Positions 48,796 to 61,621 of a stretch of DNA of 64,000 bases are shown piece after piece; within the stretch, counting starts at the first letter, position 1; every line of letters begins with the position of its first letter. A program made the position numbers and the translations under genes. Source of the DNA: Microbacterium testaceum StLB037 (GTDB lineage: Bacteria; Actinomycetota; Actinomycetes; Actinomycetales; Microbacteriaceae); assembly GCF_000202635.1 (NCBI RefSeq), contig NC_015125.1:3918035-3982034 (forward strand), written 5' to 3'. The notes below the pieces were generated by a model. The model saw only the letters and a list, made by a program, of their open reading frames with translations. It was not told where the DNA came from and ran no database searches.

Positions 48796-50739
48796 CTACC
48801 GAGCCAGATGCGTGTGGATCGCCTCGGCGAGAGCCGGGCCGATGCCGGGAAGCGCGGTGATCTCGTCGGGCGTGGCGTTCTTCAACGCCGTCACCGAGCC
48901 GAAGTGACGCAGCAGGGCCTTGATGCGGGTGTCCCCGAGCCCGGGCACTTCGGCCAGCACGCTGGTGATGTCGCGCTTCCGGCGCTTACGCTGGTGCACG
49001 ATCGCGAAGCGGTGCGCCTCATCGCGCAGGCGCTGGAGCAGGTACAGCGCCTCGGACGTCCGTGGCAGGATCACCGGGTACTCCTCCCCCGGCAGCCACA
49101 CCTCCTCGAGGCGCTTCGCGATGCCGCACAGCGCGATCTCCTCGTGCCCCGCATCGGCCAGCGCGCGAGCGGCCGCCGTGACCTGCGGTTGTCCGCCGTC
49201 GACGACGAGCAGCTGAGGACGGTAGGCGAAGCGCGGACGCTTGCGCGCCGTCACGACCTCCCCGTCCGCCGTGGCCTCGGCCGAGTCGGGCGCGGCGACG
49301 ATCGCACCGCCGATCGTCTCGGGTTCTTCCTCGTCGGGACGGTCGAGGTACGCCAGGCGTCGCGTGAGCACCTGATACATCGAGTCGGTGTCATCCGTCG
49401 TCTCGGCGACCCCGAAGGACCGGTACTGGTCTTTCCGTGGCAGGCCGTCTTCGAACACGACCATGGATGCCACGACGTTGGTCCCCGAGAGGTGCGAGAC
49501 GTCGAAGCACTCGATGCGCAGCGGCGCCTCGGTGAGCCCGAGGGCTTCCTGCAGGTCCGTGAGGGCCTGCGAGCGGGCCACGTAATCGCTGGTCCGCCGC
49601 GTCTTGTGCAGCATGAGCGCCTGCTGGGCGTTCAGCGTCGCGGTCTTCAGGAGGTCGGCCTTGCGCCCCCGCTGGGCGACCTGCAGGGTGACGGGGCGGC
49701 CACGTCGCTCGCGGAGCCAGGCCTCGAGCTGCTCGGCGTCGTCGGGCAGCTCCGGTACCAGCACCTGACGGGGGATGTCCGCGGCATCCGCGTCTCCGTA
49801 GGTGCGCTGGAGGACCTGGTCGACGAGGTCGGCCCCGGCGATGTCGATCTCCTTCTCGATCGTCGTCGCGCGGACACCGCGCACGCGTCCGCCACGGACG
49901 ACGAAGTGCTGCACCGTCGCGGCGAGCTCGTCCTCGGCGATGCCGAACAGGTCGGCATCCGTGTCGGGTGCCAGGACGAGGGCGCTCTTGCCCAGAACTG
50001 CCTCGATCGCCTGCAGGCGATCGCGATACAGCGCGGCCGACTCGTAGTCCATCGCCGCCGAGGCTTCCTTCATGCGGGCGGTCAGCTGCTTCGCGAAGCG
50101 CTGATCACCACCCGACATGAACGCGACGAAGTCGTTCACGATGGCGCGGTGCTCCTCGATCGTCACTTTCATCGAGCAGGGTCCGCCGCAGCGGCCGATC
50201 TGTCCGGGGAAGCACGGTCGACCCGACTGCATCGCCTTCTTGTAGGAGGAGTCGCTGCACGTGCGGATCGGGAACACCTTGATCATCAGGTCGATCGTGT
50301 CGTGCACCGCCCACACCTTCGGGTACGGCCCGAAGTACTTCGCCCCGCGGATCTTGTGGTTGCGCGTGACGATCACGCGCGGGGCTTCGTCAGCGAGGGT
50401 GATCGCCATGTAGGGGTAGGACTTGTCGTCCTTGTAGCGGACGTTGAACGGCGGATCGAACTCCTTGATCCACATGTACTCCAGCTGCAGCGAGTCGACG
50501 TCGCTCGGCACGACCGTCCATTCGACGCTCGCCGCGGTCGTCACCATACGCCGGGTGCGCTCGTGCAGGGAGTGCAGCGGAGCAAAGTAGTTCGACAGGC
50601 GCGCCCGGAGGTTCTTCGCCTTGCCGACGTACAGCACCCGACCCTCGGCATCCCGGAATCGATACACGCCCGGGTTGGTGGGGATCTCCCCCGCCTTCGG
50701 TCGGTAGGGCAGGTGCGACACCCGTTCTCGGGATGCCAC
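48796..50739 (-). CDS. uvrC: Excinuclease ABC subunit C
   Basis: A 647-residue UvrC. N-terminal GIY-YIG nuclease ([30 protein letters not shown]), UVR motif, a central cysteine region ([29 protein letters not shown]), an endonuclease V-like part ([22 protein letters not shown]) and C-terminal HhH ([18 protein letters not shown]). It cuts on both sides of the lesion once UvrAB has loaded. GTG 50739 lies 3 nt after the uvrA stop, so it is coupled to uvrA and shares its damage-inducible promoter. Confidence 0.96.
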   Translation of the reverse strand: MASRERVSHLPYRPKAGEIPTNPGVYRFRDAEGRVLYVGKAKNLRARLSNYFAPLHSLHERTRRMVTTAASVEWTVVPSDVDSLQLEYMWIKEFDPPFNVRYKDDKSYPYMAITLADEAPRVIVTRNHKIRGAKYFGPYPKVWAVHDTIDLMIKVFPIRTCSDSSYKKAMQSGRPCFPGQIGRCGGPCSMKVTIEEHRAIVNDFVAFMSGGDQRFAKQLTARMKEASAAMDYESAALYRDRLQAIEAVLGKSALVLAPDTDADLFGIAEDELAATVQHFVVRGGRVRGVRATTIEKEIDIAGADLVDQVLQRTYGDADAADIPRQVLVPELPDDAEQLEAWLRERRGRPVTLQVAQRGRKADLLKTATLNAQQALMLHKTRRTSDYVARSQALTDLQEALGLTEAPLRIECFDVSHLSGTNVVASMVVFEDGLPRKDQYRSFGVAETTDDTDSMYQVLTRRLAYLDRPDEEEPETIGGAIVAAPDSAEATADGEVVTARKRPRFAYRPQLLVVDGGQPQVTAAARALADAGHEEIALCGIAKRLEEVWLPGEEYPVILPRTSEALYLLQRLRDEAHRFAIVHQRKRRKRDITSVLAEVPGLGDTRIKALLRHFGSVTALKNATPDEITALPGIGPALAEAIHTHLAR

Positions 50740-50742
50740 GAC

Positions 50743-53709
<2,967 letters not shown>

Positions 53710-53715
53710 CTGTTA

Positions 53716-53737
53716 AGTCTAGGTGGGGCCTCCGACA
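53716..53737 (-). promoter_or_regulatory. PafBC-type DNA-damage promoter of uvrA-uvrC
   Basis: On the minus strand TGTCGG (53737-53732), 10 nt, TAGACT (53721-53716), then 6 nt to the GTG of uvrA. It matches the RecA-independent mycobacterial DNA-damage promoter. Confidence 0.85.
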
Positions 53738-53843
53738 TCGGCCCCGGGTTCGCCGCCGGCGCACGGATGTGCGAGGGTTCTCACCCGGTCCACACGCTCG
53801 CCGGGACATCTCACCCCTCGCGGGGCAGCCCTCTCGACGGGAC

Positions 53844-54272
53844 TCAGGCGCGAGGAGGGCCCGCGAACGGGGCGAGGCCGTCGCGCAGAGCGACCAGGGC
53901 GTCCTCATCGATTCCGACGCGGGCCATGATCTTCCCGGGCACCTCTAGCGCCGCCGCGCGCAGAGCAGCGCCCTCTTCGGTCAAAGCGATGTCGAGCACG
54001 CGCTCGTCGTCCGCGCGGCGCGTGCGCACCACTCGACCCTGCGCTTCGAGTCGCTTCACGAGCGGAGACAGGGTGGCCGGCTCCATGGCGAGCTCGGACG
54101 CCAGAGCGCCGAGCGAACGCGGGGCCTCCTCCCACAGCGCCAGCATCACGAGGTACTGAGGATGGGTCAGCCCCAACGGTTCGAGCACGGGGCGATAGAT
54201 CGACACGACATTGCGCGCCGCCGTGACCAGGGCGAAGCACACCTGGTTCTCCAACTTGAGCAGATCGTCCAT
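53844..54272 (-). CDS. MarR-family regulator, OhrR-like
   Basis: A 142-residue MarR regulator beginning LENQVCFAL, the OhrR-type sensing segment with Cys12 and a later tyrosine (SIYRPVLEPLGLTHPQY). The winged helix (LGALASELAMEPATLSPLVKRLEAQG) binds DNA. In OhrR the N-terminal Cys is oxidised by organic hydroperoxides and releases the DNA. It diverges from a small zinc-ribbon-like gene rather than an ohr peroxidase. A palindrome lies in the 38-nt gap. Confidence 0.85.
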   Translation of the reverse strand: MDDLLKLENQVCFALVTAARNVVSIYRPVLEPLGLTHPQYLVMLALWEEAPRSLGALASELAMEPATLSPLVKRLEAQGRVVRTRRADDERVLDIALTEEGAALRAAALEVPGKIMARVGIDEDALVALRDGLAPFAGPPRA

Positions 54273-54293
54273 GCGCCCCTTCCTCTCAAATAG

Positions 54294-54305
54294 TTAGTAC
54301 ACTAA
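54294..54305. promoter_or_regulatory. Probable MarR/OhrR operator between divergent genes
   Basis: TTAGTACACTAA is an inverted repeat with a 2-nt centre, in an A/T-rich context (ATAGTTAGTACACTAATAAT). It covers TACACT (54298-54303), a -10 for the plus-strand gene 7 nt before its ATG. Confidence 0.65.
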
Positions 54306-54310
54306 TAATC

Positions 54311-54547
54311 ATGACACGAAGGGATGCCGATCGGCCGCCGCTGCGCGACCGGGTCCGCGAGGCCGGCGGCTGGTACCAGTACGTCAACACGCGACTGATC
54401 CGCGTCGCGGGTCCCGCATCCGTGGGACCGTACGAAACGACCCCGGAACCGGTGCGCACCGGCCGACCGTGCCCCCTGTGCGGTCACGCCATGTCGGAGC
54501 ACAGCGTCGACCGCTCGGGGCCCAAACCCCTCCTGCACTGCCCCTGA
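54311..54547 (+). CDS. Small protein with CPLCG zinc-binding motif
   Basis: A 78-residue protein with a basic N-terminus (RDRVREAGGWYQYVNTRLIRVAG) and C-terminal CPLCGHAMSEHSV...LLHCP, which could bind one zinc. I do not recognise a named family. It is leaderless, transcribed from a -10 that lies inside the probable operator of the divergent OhrR-like regulator, so it is likely a target of that regulator and possibly part of an oxidative-stress response. Confidence 0.72.
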   Translation: MTRRDADRPPLRDRVREAGGWYQYVNTRLIRVAGPASVGPYETTPEPVRTGRPCPLCGHAMSEHSVDRSGPKPLLHCP

Positions 54548-54568
54548 GCCCGCGCGCGGATCCGCTCC

Positions 54569-54988
54569 TCAGAGCTGCGGTCGACCCTCGGCATCCAGAG
54601 GCCATCCGGGGTTGACGGCGACCTCCCAGGGGTGCCCGTCCGGATCGATGAACACGCCCGAGTAGCCGCCCCACGGCGTCGACGCTCCCCCACGTGCGAG
54701 CGTCGCGCCCGCCGCGACCGCCTGCTCCAGCAGCGCGTCGACCTCGTGTGCGTCGCCCACATTATGGGCGAGAGTGACTCCGCCCCATCCCCCGGCATCT
54801 TCGACCCCGGAATCCTCGGCCAGCTTCCTCCGATCCCACAGGGCGAGGACCATGCCGCCGACGTCGAAGAACGCCACCTCGCCCTCGACCGAGGTCGGGT
54901 GGGGGCGCCATCCGAGTGCCGAGTAGAAGGCGATGGCGCGCTCGAGCTCGCCGACGCCGAGCGTGACGAGAGTGATTCGTTGTCGCAT
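54569..54988 (-). CDS. VOC (glyoxalase/bleomycin-resistance) family protein
   Basis: A 139-residue VOC-fold protein with the two beta-alpha-beta repeats: ITLVTLGVGELERAIAFYSALGW and VFIDPDGHPWEVAVNPGW. Members bind metal or small ligands; some are glyoxalases or antibiotic-binding proteins. It starts 17 nt after uvrB, so it is probably co-transcribed with it. The ligand is unknown. Confidence 0.83.
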   Translation of the reverse strand: MRQRITLVTLGVGELERAIAFYSALGWRPHPTSVEGEVAFFDVGGMVLALWDRRKLAEDSGVEDAGGWGGVTLAHNVGDAHEVDALLEQAVAAGATLARGGASTPWGGYSGVFIDPDGHPWEVAVNPGWPLDAEGRPQL

Positions 54989-55005
54989 CCCTGACCGCCT
55001 CGAGC

Positions 55006-57075
55006 TCAGGCGTGCCCGGCCCGCTCCATCGCACGCAGTTCCTTCTTGAGATCCTGCACCTCGTCACGGAGACGCCCCGCAAGCTCGAATTTCAGCTCGG
55101 CCGCCGCGGCCAGCATCTGTTGGGTGAGATCGGCGATCGTCGACTCGAGCTGGTCGGCGCCCTCGGCGGCGATCCCCGTCCGACGCAGCTGCGGCGTCGG
55201 AGACTTGCCCTTGCCCGCCTTGTCGTTGCGGGCGAGCAGCTTCTTGGTGTCGGTCGCCTCGCGGTTCAGCACTTCGGTGATGTCGGCGATCTTCTTCCGC
55301 AGCGGCTGCGGGTCGATGCCGTGCTCTTTGTTGTAGGCCACCTGCTTCTCGCGACGGCGCTCGGTCTCGTCGATCGCGTTGCGCATGGAATCGGTGATCT
55401 TGTCGGCGTACATGTGCACCTCGCCGGACACGTTTCGAGCCGCACGACCGATCGTCTGGATGAGCGACGTCCCGCTGCGGAGGAACCCCTCCTTGTCGGC
55501 ATCCAGGATCGCCACGAGCGAGACCTCGGGAAGGTCCAGACCCTCTCGCAGAAGGTTGATGCCGACGAGCACGTCGTAGACGCCCGCCCGCAGCTCGGTG
55601 AGCAACTCCACGCGGCGAAGGGTGTCGACGTCCGAGTGCAGATACCGGACGCGGACGCCGTGTTCGCCGAGGAAGTCGGTGAGCTCCTCCGCCATCTTCT
55701 TCGTCAGGGTCGTGACGAGAACGCGCTCGTCGCGCTCCACGCGAACGCGGATCTCCTCGAGCAGGTCGTCGATCTGCCCCTTCGACGGCTTCACGATGAT
55801 CTCGGGATCGACCAGCCCGGTCGGGCGGATGATCTGCTCGACCACCCCGTCCGCGATGCCCATCTCGTATCGTCCCGGCGTCGCCGAGAGGTACACGGTC
55901 TGCCCGATGCGCTCTTTGAACTCGTCCCAGCGCAGGGGCCGGTTGTCCATCGCGCTCGGAAGGCGGAAGCCGTGCTCGACGAGCGTGCGCTTGCGCGAGG
56001 CGTCGCCCTCGTACATGGCGCCGATCTGCGGGACCGTCACGTGCGACTCGTCGATCACGAGCAGGAAGTCGTCGGGGAAGAAGTCGAGCAGCGTGTGCGG
56101 GGGCTCGCCGGCCACCCGACCGTCCATGTGGCGCGAATAGTTCTCGATGCCGGAGCAGAAGCCGAGCTGCTGCAGCATCTCGAGGTCGAAAGTCGTTCGC
56201 ATCCGCAGGCGCTGGGCTTCGAGAAGCTTGCCCTGGGACTCGAACTCTTTCAGGCGGTGTTCGAGCTCGTGCTCGATCGTGCCGATCGCGCGCTGGACCG
56301 TCTCGGTCCCGGCGACGTAGTGCGAGGCGGGGAAGATCGGGACGGAATCCATCTTCTCGATCACGTCTCCCGTGAGCGGATGCAACGTGTACAGCGCCTC
56401 GATCTCGTCACCGAACATCTCGATGCGGATCGCGTACTCCTCGTACACCGGGATGATCTCGATCGTGTCGCCCCGCACACGGAAGTTGCCGCGGGAGAAG
56501 TCGACGTCGTTGCGGTTGTACTGCATCGAGATGAACTTGCGGATGAGGGCATCCCGGTCGTACCGCTCCCCCACCTGCAGAGCGACCATCGCGCGCAGGT
56601 ACTCTTCCGGGGCGCCGAGACCGTAGATGCACGAGACGGTCGACACCACGACGACATCGCGACGCGAGAGCAGCGAGTTCGTCGTCGAGTGGCGCAGCCG
56701 CTCGACCTCCGCGTTGATCGAGGAGTCCTTCTCGATGAAGGTGTCCGTCTGCGGCACGTACGCCTCGGGCTGGTAATAGTCGTAGTACGAGACGAAGTAC
56801 TCGACGGCGTTGTTCGGCAAGAGCTCGCGGAACTCGTTCGCCAGCTGCGCCGCCAACGTCTTGTTGTGCGCGAGCACGAGCGTCGGACGCTGCACCTGCT
56901 CCACGAGCCACGCGGTCGTCGCGGACTTACCGGTTCCGGTCGCACCGAGGAGCACGACGTCGGTCTCGCCGGCATTGATGCGCGCGGCGAGGTCGGCGAT
57001 CGCCTGCGGCTGGTCGCCGGAGGGGCTGTACTCGCTGATGACCTCGAAGGGACGAACGGATCGCGTGGCCTGCAT
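55006..57075 (-). CDS. uvrB: Excinuclease ABC subunit B
   Basis: A 689-residue UvrB. Walker [15 protein letters not shown], the beta-hairpin [20 protein letters not shown], helicase motifs ([17 protein letters not shown]) and C-terminal UVR domain ([21 protein letters not shown]) are present. It verifies the lesion and recruits UvrC. ATG 57075 is leaderless. coaE lies directly upstream on the same strand, but the damage promoter is in the gap between them. Confidence 0.97.
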   Translation of the reverse strand: MQATRSVRPFEVISEYSPSGDQPQAIADLAARINAGETDVVLLGATGTGKSATTAWLVEQVQRPTLVLAHNKTLAAQLANEFRELLPNNAVEYFVSYYDYYQPEAYVPQTDTFIEKDSSINAEVERLRHSTTNSLLSRRDVVVVSTVSCIYGLGAPEEYLRAMVALQVGERYDRDALIRKFISMQYNRNDVDFSRGNFRVRGDTIEIIPVYEEYAIRIEMFGDEIEALYTLHPLTGDVIEKMDSVPIFPASHYVAGTETVQRAIGTIEHELEHRLKEFESQGKLLEAQRLRMRTTFDLEMLQQLGFCSGIENYSRHMDGRVAGEPPHTLLDFFPDDFLLVIDESHVTVPQIGAMYEGDASRKRTLVEHGFRLPSAMDNRPLRWDEFKERIGQTVYLSATPGRYEMGIADGVVEQIIRPTGLVDPEIIVKPSKGQIDDLLEEIRVRVERDERVLVTTLTKKMAEELTDFLGEHGVRVRYLHSDVDTLRRVELLTELRAGVYDVLVGINLLREGLDLPEVSLVAILDADKEGFLRSGTSLIQTIGRAARNVSGEVHMYADKITDSMRNAIDETERRREKQVAYNKEHGIDPQPLRKKIADITEVLNREATDTKKLLARNDKAGKGKSPTPQLRRTGIAAEGADQLESTIADLTQQMLAAAAELKFELAGRLRDEVQDLKKELRAMERAGHA

Positions 57076-57081
57076 GATTCC

Positions 57082-57103
57082 AGCGTAGGCGGGGGCTCCG
57101 ACA
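57082..57103 (-). promoter_or_regulatory. PafBC-type DNA-damage promoter of uvrB
   Basis: On the minus strand TGTCGG (57103-57098), 10 nt, TACGCT (57087-57082), 6 nt to the ATG. Identical layout to uvrA. Confidence 0.85.
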
Positions 57104-57142
57104 TCGGGGTCGGGTTGCGTTCGCCCACCACGAACGCCGAGG

Positions 57143-57745
57143 TCAGCGCGCGGGCGCCACCCGCTCCCACAGGTCGTCGACCTGGCGCCGGGTGTCGTCC
57201 AACTCGGTGGCCGTGTCGATCACCACGTCGGCCAGGGCGAGTCGTTCCTCATCCGACGCCTGCGACCCGATCCGCGCGCGGGCATCGCTCTCGCTCATCC
57301 CCCGGTTCTCGACCAGACGCCGGACCCGGAGGTCCGCCGGTGCGTGCGCGACCACGACGAGATCCCACGCGTCCCCGCCGCGGGCCTCGGCGAGCAGAGG
57401 CACGTCATAGACGACGACCGCGGCGGGATCAGCCCCGAGGGCCGCCCGAAACCGCCGCTCCGACTCCTCCCGGACCGCCGGATGCACGAGAGCGTTCAGG
57501 GCGGCGAGGCGCTCGGGGTGGCCGAACACCCGCGCTCCGAGAGCCTGCCGATCCAGATTGCCGTCGGGAGCGATCACCTCCGCGCCGAACTCCCGCGCGA
57601 TCGCGTCCAGCACGGGTGATCCCGGGGACTGCACCTCGCGGACGATCGCGTCAGCGTCCACGACGACGGCACCGCGGTCACGGAGCATCGCCGCGACGGT
57701 GGACTTTCCCGACGCGATACCGCCGGTGAGAGCGAGAAGGGGCAC
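57143..57745 (-). CDS. coaE: Dephospho-CoA kinase
   Basis: A 200-residue CoaE with P-loop [11 protein letters not shown] and DADAIVREV near the N-terminus. It phosphorylates dephospho-CoA, the last step of CoA synthesis. The frame is open upstream to 57793, but the GTG at 57745 gives the usual length and start (PLLALTGG). I see no good ribosome site. It is followed by uvrB, the conserved actinobacterial order. Confidence 0.92.
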   Translation of the reverse strand: MPLLALTGGIASGKSTVAAMLRDRGAVVVDADAIVREVQSPGSPVLDAIAREFGAEVIAPDGNLDRQALGARVFGHPERLAALNALVHPAVREESERRFRAALGADPAAVVVYDVPLLAEARGGDAWDLVVVAHAPADLRVRRLVENRGMSESDARARIGSQASDEERLALADVVIDTATELDDTRRQVDDLWERVAPAR

Positions 57746-57842
57746 CCGACGAGGATGCCACACACCTCGCGGGCGCGGCCGGTGGTTTACCATTCAAGAG
57801 AGCCGCGCTCTGGCTTTCTCGAATCCCCGCGGAAGTCTGATC

Positions 57843-58211
57843 ATGCCCAACCCGAACGTCGCGGTCATCGTCGAAGACGACGCGGACATCCGATCCCTGA
57901 TCATCGCGGTGCTCGAGCAGGCCGGTTACGTCGTGCACGCGGCATCCGGAGGCCTGGAGGGGATCGACCTGGTCGCTCGGTACGAACCGGCGGTCACGAC
58001 GCTCGACGTCAGCATGCCCGGCATCGACGGGTTCGAGACGGCCCGCCGCATCCGGGCATTCAGCGACACGCGCATTCTCATGGTCAGTGCCCGTGCGGAC
58101 GAGACCGAGGAGCGCGCCGGACGCGATGCGGGCGCGGACGACTACCTCACCAAGCCGTTCCGGCCGCGCGAACTCCGCGAACGCGTCCGGTTGCTCCTCG
58201 GCGGCGAGTGA
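57843..58211 (+). CDS. Single-domain response regulator
   Basis: A 122-residue receiver domain with no output domain. The acidic pocket is EDDAD, the phosphorylation site D55 is in TLDVSMPG, and S82 and K104 (LTKPF) are in place. ATG 57843 follows GGAAG; the frame is open upstream but homology starts here. It converges, 3 nt apart, on the degenerate GGDEF gene whose operon includes the histidine kinase, which may be its partner. CheY-like regulators act by protein-protein contact. Confidence 0.88.
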   Translation: MPNPNVAVIVEDDADIRSLIIAVLEQAGYVVHAASGGLEGIDLVARYEPAVTTLDVSMPGIDGFETARRIRAFSDTRILMVSARADETEERAGRDAGADDYLTKPFRPRELRERVRLLLGGE

Positions 58212-58214
58212 GCG

Positions 58215-59372
58215 TCAGGCGAGTCCGCCGGGGAGCTCTCCCGTCAGCACCGCCTCGGCGGCCGCGGCATCCGCGGATCCGATGAGCCGCTCCGCGTCGA
58301 ACCCCACCTGACTGGCCAGGGCCAGGCCGGCTCCCACGACGGGGGCCACGGACGTTCCCAGGGCCGAGACGTCCGCCACGACCCGATCGCGGAGAGACCG
58401 CGCGACGCGGCGGACATCGGTCACGCTCGTCGTGACGAAGGCCACCGTGACACCCGTGGTGTCCGTCTCGCCGACGAGGGCCATCGTGGGCGCGTGACGC
58501 CTCGCCGCCGCACGGAAGGTGCGGAGGATGGCGTCCGCTTCTTCGGGACCGAACGCCATGGACACCCGACGGAGATCGTCGATCCGCAGGCAGATCACGC
58601 ACGGGTCCTCCCCCGCCGACTCCGCGCGCGGCAGCAGGATGCTGAGCGCACCGCGGAACGAATCGCGGAACAGGATGCCGTCGCCGTCCACCGTCAGGTT
58701 CTTCGCGGCCGAGTTCACCCGGGACGCCGTGTCGCTCGACCTCAGCGTCGAGGTCACGACGACCGCAGCCACCACGAGGACGAGGGTCAGGAGCGAGGCG
58801 ATGCGCGTGTCGAACGCGGCGCGGAAGAGTTCGCTCTCGGGGCCGAGCGTGACGAACACGACGGCGCGCGCCGTGAACCACACCGACTCGATCGCGAGGA
58901 TCACGGTGAGTCCCGCAGCGCTCCACCGTCCGCGCACGACGCCGCGCCGCGTCTCGATCGCACCGAGGGTCGCGAACAGGGCGTTCCCGAGGAAGAACGG
59001 CACGGCACCGGCCCAGGGGCCGCCCTCCGGCCCCGCCGCGAGAGCGGCGACGATGATCGCCAGCACGGCGACGCCCCAGACGATCAGGGGCACCCGCATC
59101 GCGCGACCGTTGAACGCGGCGCAGCCGAGCCAGATGAAGCCCGTCGCCCCGACGAACACGCCGTTGCCGATCGCGACGGCGACGAAGGCGTCCGGGAGCA
59201 CGAGGCCGATGAGGTAGCAGAGCGCAGACAGGCACCCGCTGAGATAGGCCCCCGACCAATAGCGGCCCGCCACGCCGTCCTTGAGCATCAGGGTGTCGAG
59301 CACGTACATCGTCGTCGATACGAGGATGACCAGAAGCGCCGCGACCTGCAGGCTCACCGAGTCGAGCGTCAC
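58215..59372 (-). CDS. Membrane protein with degenerate GGDEF-like domain
   Basis: A 385-residue protein with about seven membrane helices in the first 215 residues and a cytoplasmic GGDEF-fold region after residue 240 (VICLRIDDLRRVSMAFGPEEADAILRTFRAA). The expected GG(D/E)EF signature is replaced by LVGETDTTGVTVAF, so it is unlikely to make c-di-GMP. GTG 59372 overlaps the histidine kinase stop, indicating coupling. It could be a sensing or scaffold partner for the kinase. Confidence 0.78.
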   Translation of the reverse strand: MTLDSVSLQVAALLVILVSTTMYVLDTLMLKDGVAGRYWSGAYLSGCLSALCYLIGLVLPDAFVAVAIGNGVFVGATGFIWLGCAAFNGRAMRVPLIVWGVAVLAIIVAALAAGPEGGPWAGAVPFFLGNALFATLGAIETRRGVVRGRWSAAGLTVILAIESVWFTARAVVFVTLGPESELFRAAFDTRIASLLTLVLVVAAVVVTSTLRSSDTASRVNSAAKNLTVDGDGILFRDSFRGALSILLPRAESAGEDPCVICLRIDDLRRVSMAFGPEEADAILRTFRAAARRHAPTMALVGETDTTGVTVAFVTTSVTDVRRVARSLRDRVVADVSALGTSVAPVVGAGLALASQVGFDAERLIGSADAAAAEAVLTGELPGGLA

Positions 59373-60988
59373 GGGGTGCTCCCCTGAGTCCGCGGCAGGC
59401 GCACGATGAAGGTGGCCCCGGTGCCGAGCGCCGAGCTCACCGTGATCTCGCCGCCGTGCGCGCGGACGATGTCCCGGCTGATCGCCAGCCCCAGGCCGCT
59501 GCCGTGCGTCGACGAGTTGCGCACCGCGTCTCCGCGGAAGAAGCGGTCGAAGACCCGCCCCTGCTCGGTGCGCGAGATGCCCGGCCCGTCGTCGGCGACA
59601 GCGATCTGCACCGCGGTCTCGCTGACGTCCACCGCGACCGTGACGGTGCCGCCCCGGACGTTGTACTTGATGGCGTTCGAGATGAGGTTGTCGACCACCT
59701 GCCGAAGACGCCGCGGGTCGACGTGGGCGGAGCCGTCGCGCAGGCCGGAGGAATCGATCCGGATGCCGTGATCGGCCGCCCGCGGTTGCTGGGACTCGAT
59801 CGCTGCCCGGACGATCGCCGCGATGTCGGTGTCGGTGGGGACGAGATCGAACTCCGCGCCGTGGCGCGACGCGGCGGACATCGAGAGGATGTCGGAGACG
59901 AGTTCGCGCAGACGGGTCGCATTGCGCTCGGCCACTTCGAGTCGTTCGCGGGTCTCGGCGATGATCGCGGGGTCGTCGAGGGCGAGGTCGAGGTAGCCGA
60001 TGATCGACGTCAGCGGCGTGCGAAGCTCGTGCGACACGCTGGCGACGAGGTCGTCGCGTGCGCGGAGCGCCTGCTCTTCGGCCGTCACGTCGCGGGAGAC
60101 GACGATCGTGCCGGGATCCGCATCCGACCCCGACGGAAGCCGCCGAGCCGTGACGCTGAGCGCCCGGCGGTCCTCCCCGGGGGCGCCGAACCAGACGAGT
60201 TCCCCCTCGAACAGCTCCCCGGCCCTGGCCCGCGACAGCGGGGTGGCCTCGGCCGGCACCGGGGTGGTGCCATCCGCCGCGTAGGCCGCGATGGGCGCAC
60301 CGAGAACGTCGACGGTGGCCTGAAGGCGTGCGTGAGCTTCGTTCGTGACGGCGAGGTCCCCCTCAGGCGTGACCCGGATGACGCCGAAGTCGACGGCATC
60401 CAGCACCTCGGTGACGAGATCCTCCTGCCGCCGCGCGCGGTCAGCGGAGCGACGCAGATCGGCGGACTGCTTCTCCAACAGGGCGCGTTGCGCGCGCGCC
60501 CGGCGTGCCGTCGTGTGCGCGAGGGCCGACAGCGCCACGACGGTGAAGGGCAGCACGAACGTCGAGGACGTGAGGCGCTGTTCGGCATCGTGCACGAGCT
60601 GGAACGTGACGATCGCAGACACTCCGACCAGCACGGCGACCACGCCGCCGACGCCGAAGGTCGAGCCGATCCAGATCGCGGGGAAAGCCCACAGCAGCCC
60701 GACGCCGGCGAGAGGAGCGCTCTCGCGCAAGACGGCGATCGCGACCATGTCGATGACCGGGACGAGTCCCAACGCCCAGGCCGGCAGTGCCCTCCACGGT
60801 GCCAGGATCGCGAAGACCGCGCCGCCGAAGATGACCGTGACGCTGACGGTGAAGAGGGGCGCATTCCGCACTTGACCGAGCAAGGATGCCGAGACCACGA
60901 GCAGCAGAGTCGCGGCGAGCAGCAGCGCCTGATTCGAGAGGATGCTTCGGTGAATCCCGAGTCGCTCCGTGAGTGACAAGCCCGGCAT
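59369..60988 (-). CDS. Membrane sensor histidine kinase
   Basis: A 539-residue kinase. About six membrane helices (residues 15-160), a coiled-coil (AQRALLEKQSADLRRSADRARRQ), a PAS-like region, the His-box (ASVSHELRTPLTSIIGYLD) and a HATPase domain (NLISNAIKYN, DDGPGIS, HGSGLGLAI) are visible. ATG 60988 is favoured over 61000 because TATGGT, which contains the ATG at 61000, is the -10 box 7 nt before it. It is coupled to the degenerate GGDEF gene and converges on a lone response regulator, its most likely receiver. Confidence 0.88.
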   Translation of the reverse strand: MPGLSLTERLGIHRSILSNQALLLAATLLLVVSASLLGQVRNAPLFTVSVTVIFGGAVFAILAPWRALPAWALGLVPVIDMVAIAVLRESAPLAGVGLLWAFPAIWIGSTFGVGGVVAVLVGVSAIVTFQLVHDAEQRLTSSTFVLPFTVVALSALAHTTARRARAQRALLEKQSADLRRSADRARRQEDLVTEVLDAVDFGVIRVTPEGDLAVTNEAHARLQATVDVLGAPIAAYAADGTTPVPAEATPLSRARAGELFEGELVWFGAPGEDRRALSVTARRLPSGSDADPGTIVVSRDVTAEEQALRARDDLVASVSHELRTPLTSIIGYLDLALDDPAIIAETRERLEVAERNATRLRELVSDILSMSAASRHGAEFDLVPTDTDIAAIVRAAIESQQPRAADHGIRIDSSGLRDGSAHVDPRRLRQVVDNLISNAIKYNVRGGTVTVAVDVSETAVQIAVADDGPGISRTEQGRVFDRFFRGDAVRNSSTHGSGLGLAISRDIVRAHGGEITVSSALGTGATFIVRLPRTQGSTP

Positions 60989-61060
60989 GGCCCTGACCAT
61001 AGCGCGAGCATAGGCCGAGCGCGCCCCCTGCCTCGGCGCGGCGACTTTTGGAGAGCGCTC

Positions 61061-61615
61061 TCAGCCGACCCGCCGGGCGATCGCTTCGCTCGTCCATCGT
61101 GCGAACTGCTGCCAGGGATCCTCGATACCGGCTCGCAGGGCCTCGACGTGCATCGCAAGCGTGTCACTCAGTCGGAACCACTCCGTTCGCGCGAACCGCT
61201 CCTCGGCGAACTGCTCATGTCGTCGACGCTCCACGAGGCGATCGCCTCGCTCGAAAGCGAGGAGTTCGTCATGCCACAGGGCTTGCAGCCGCTGCCGTGG
61301 CTGCGCCGTCGTCCCGATCTTGACCCGGTCCTCGAACCGGAGGTAGTACACGACATCGACCCTCGGCGGAGGAAGCTCTCCGTCGACGGGATCACCGACC
61401 CGCCACTCGCACACGGCGCAGAGCCACCCGCTCGGCCAACGTACCCCCAGGCGGGCTCCGCACAGGGCGCAGGGCGAAGGAAGAACGTCCGTGACACCGT
61501 CGTGAGTCCCCGCCCAGTCCGCCGCGACGGAGTAGTGCCAGTCGCACAGGGCGAGGGGCGCGTCCGCCTCCACCGGTGAGACGCACCCGGAGACGACGCA
61601 GACGGTGGATGCCAT
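61061..61615 (-). CDS. Zinc-ribbon GIY-YIG (T5orf172-like) protein under a DNA-damage-type promoter
   Basis: A 184-residue protein in two parts. The N-terminal part has cysteines C6, C11, C24 and H27, and a zinc ribbon C49-C52/C66-C69 (CALC ... CAVC). The C-terminal part has a GIY-YIG-like fold of the T5orf172/MUG113 type: VVYYLRFEDRVKIGTTAQPRQRL with a catalytic-type Arg, and RRHEQFAEERF with a Glu in the expected place. Such domains are nucleases or DNA-binding. The frame is open upstream, but ATG 61615 is set by the leaderless promoter. This suggests a damage-induced nuclease not previously described as far as I know. Confidence 0.75.
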   Translation of the reverse strand: MASTVCVVSGCVSPVEADAPLALCDWHYSVAADWAGTHDGVTDVLPSPCALCGARLGVRWPSGWLCAVCEWRVGDPVDGELPPPRVDVVYYLRFEDRVKIGTTAQPRQRLQALWHDELLAFERGDRLVERRRHEQFAEERFARTEWFRLSDTLAMHVEALRAGIEDPWQQFARWTSEAIARRVG

Positions 61616-61621
61616 GAGCAC

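Noticed and set aside
53716..57103. uvrA/uvrB promoters as LexA SOS boxes
   Set aside because: No actinobacterial LexA palindrome (TCGAAC-type) is present; the TGTCGG-10-TAnnnT layout fits the RecA-independent type.
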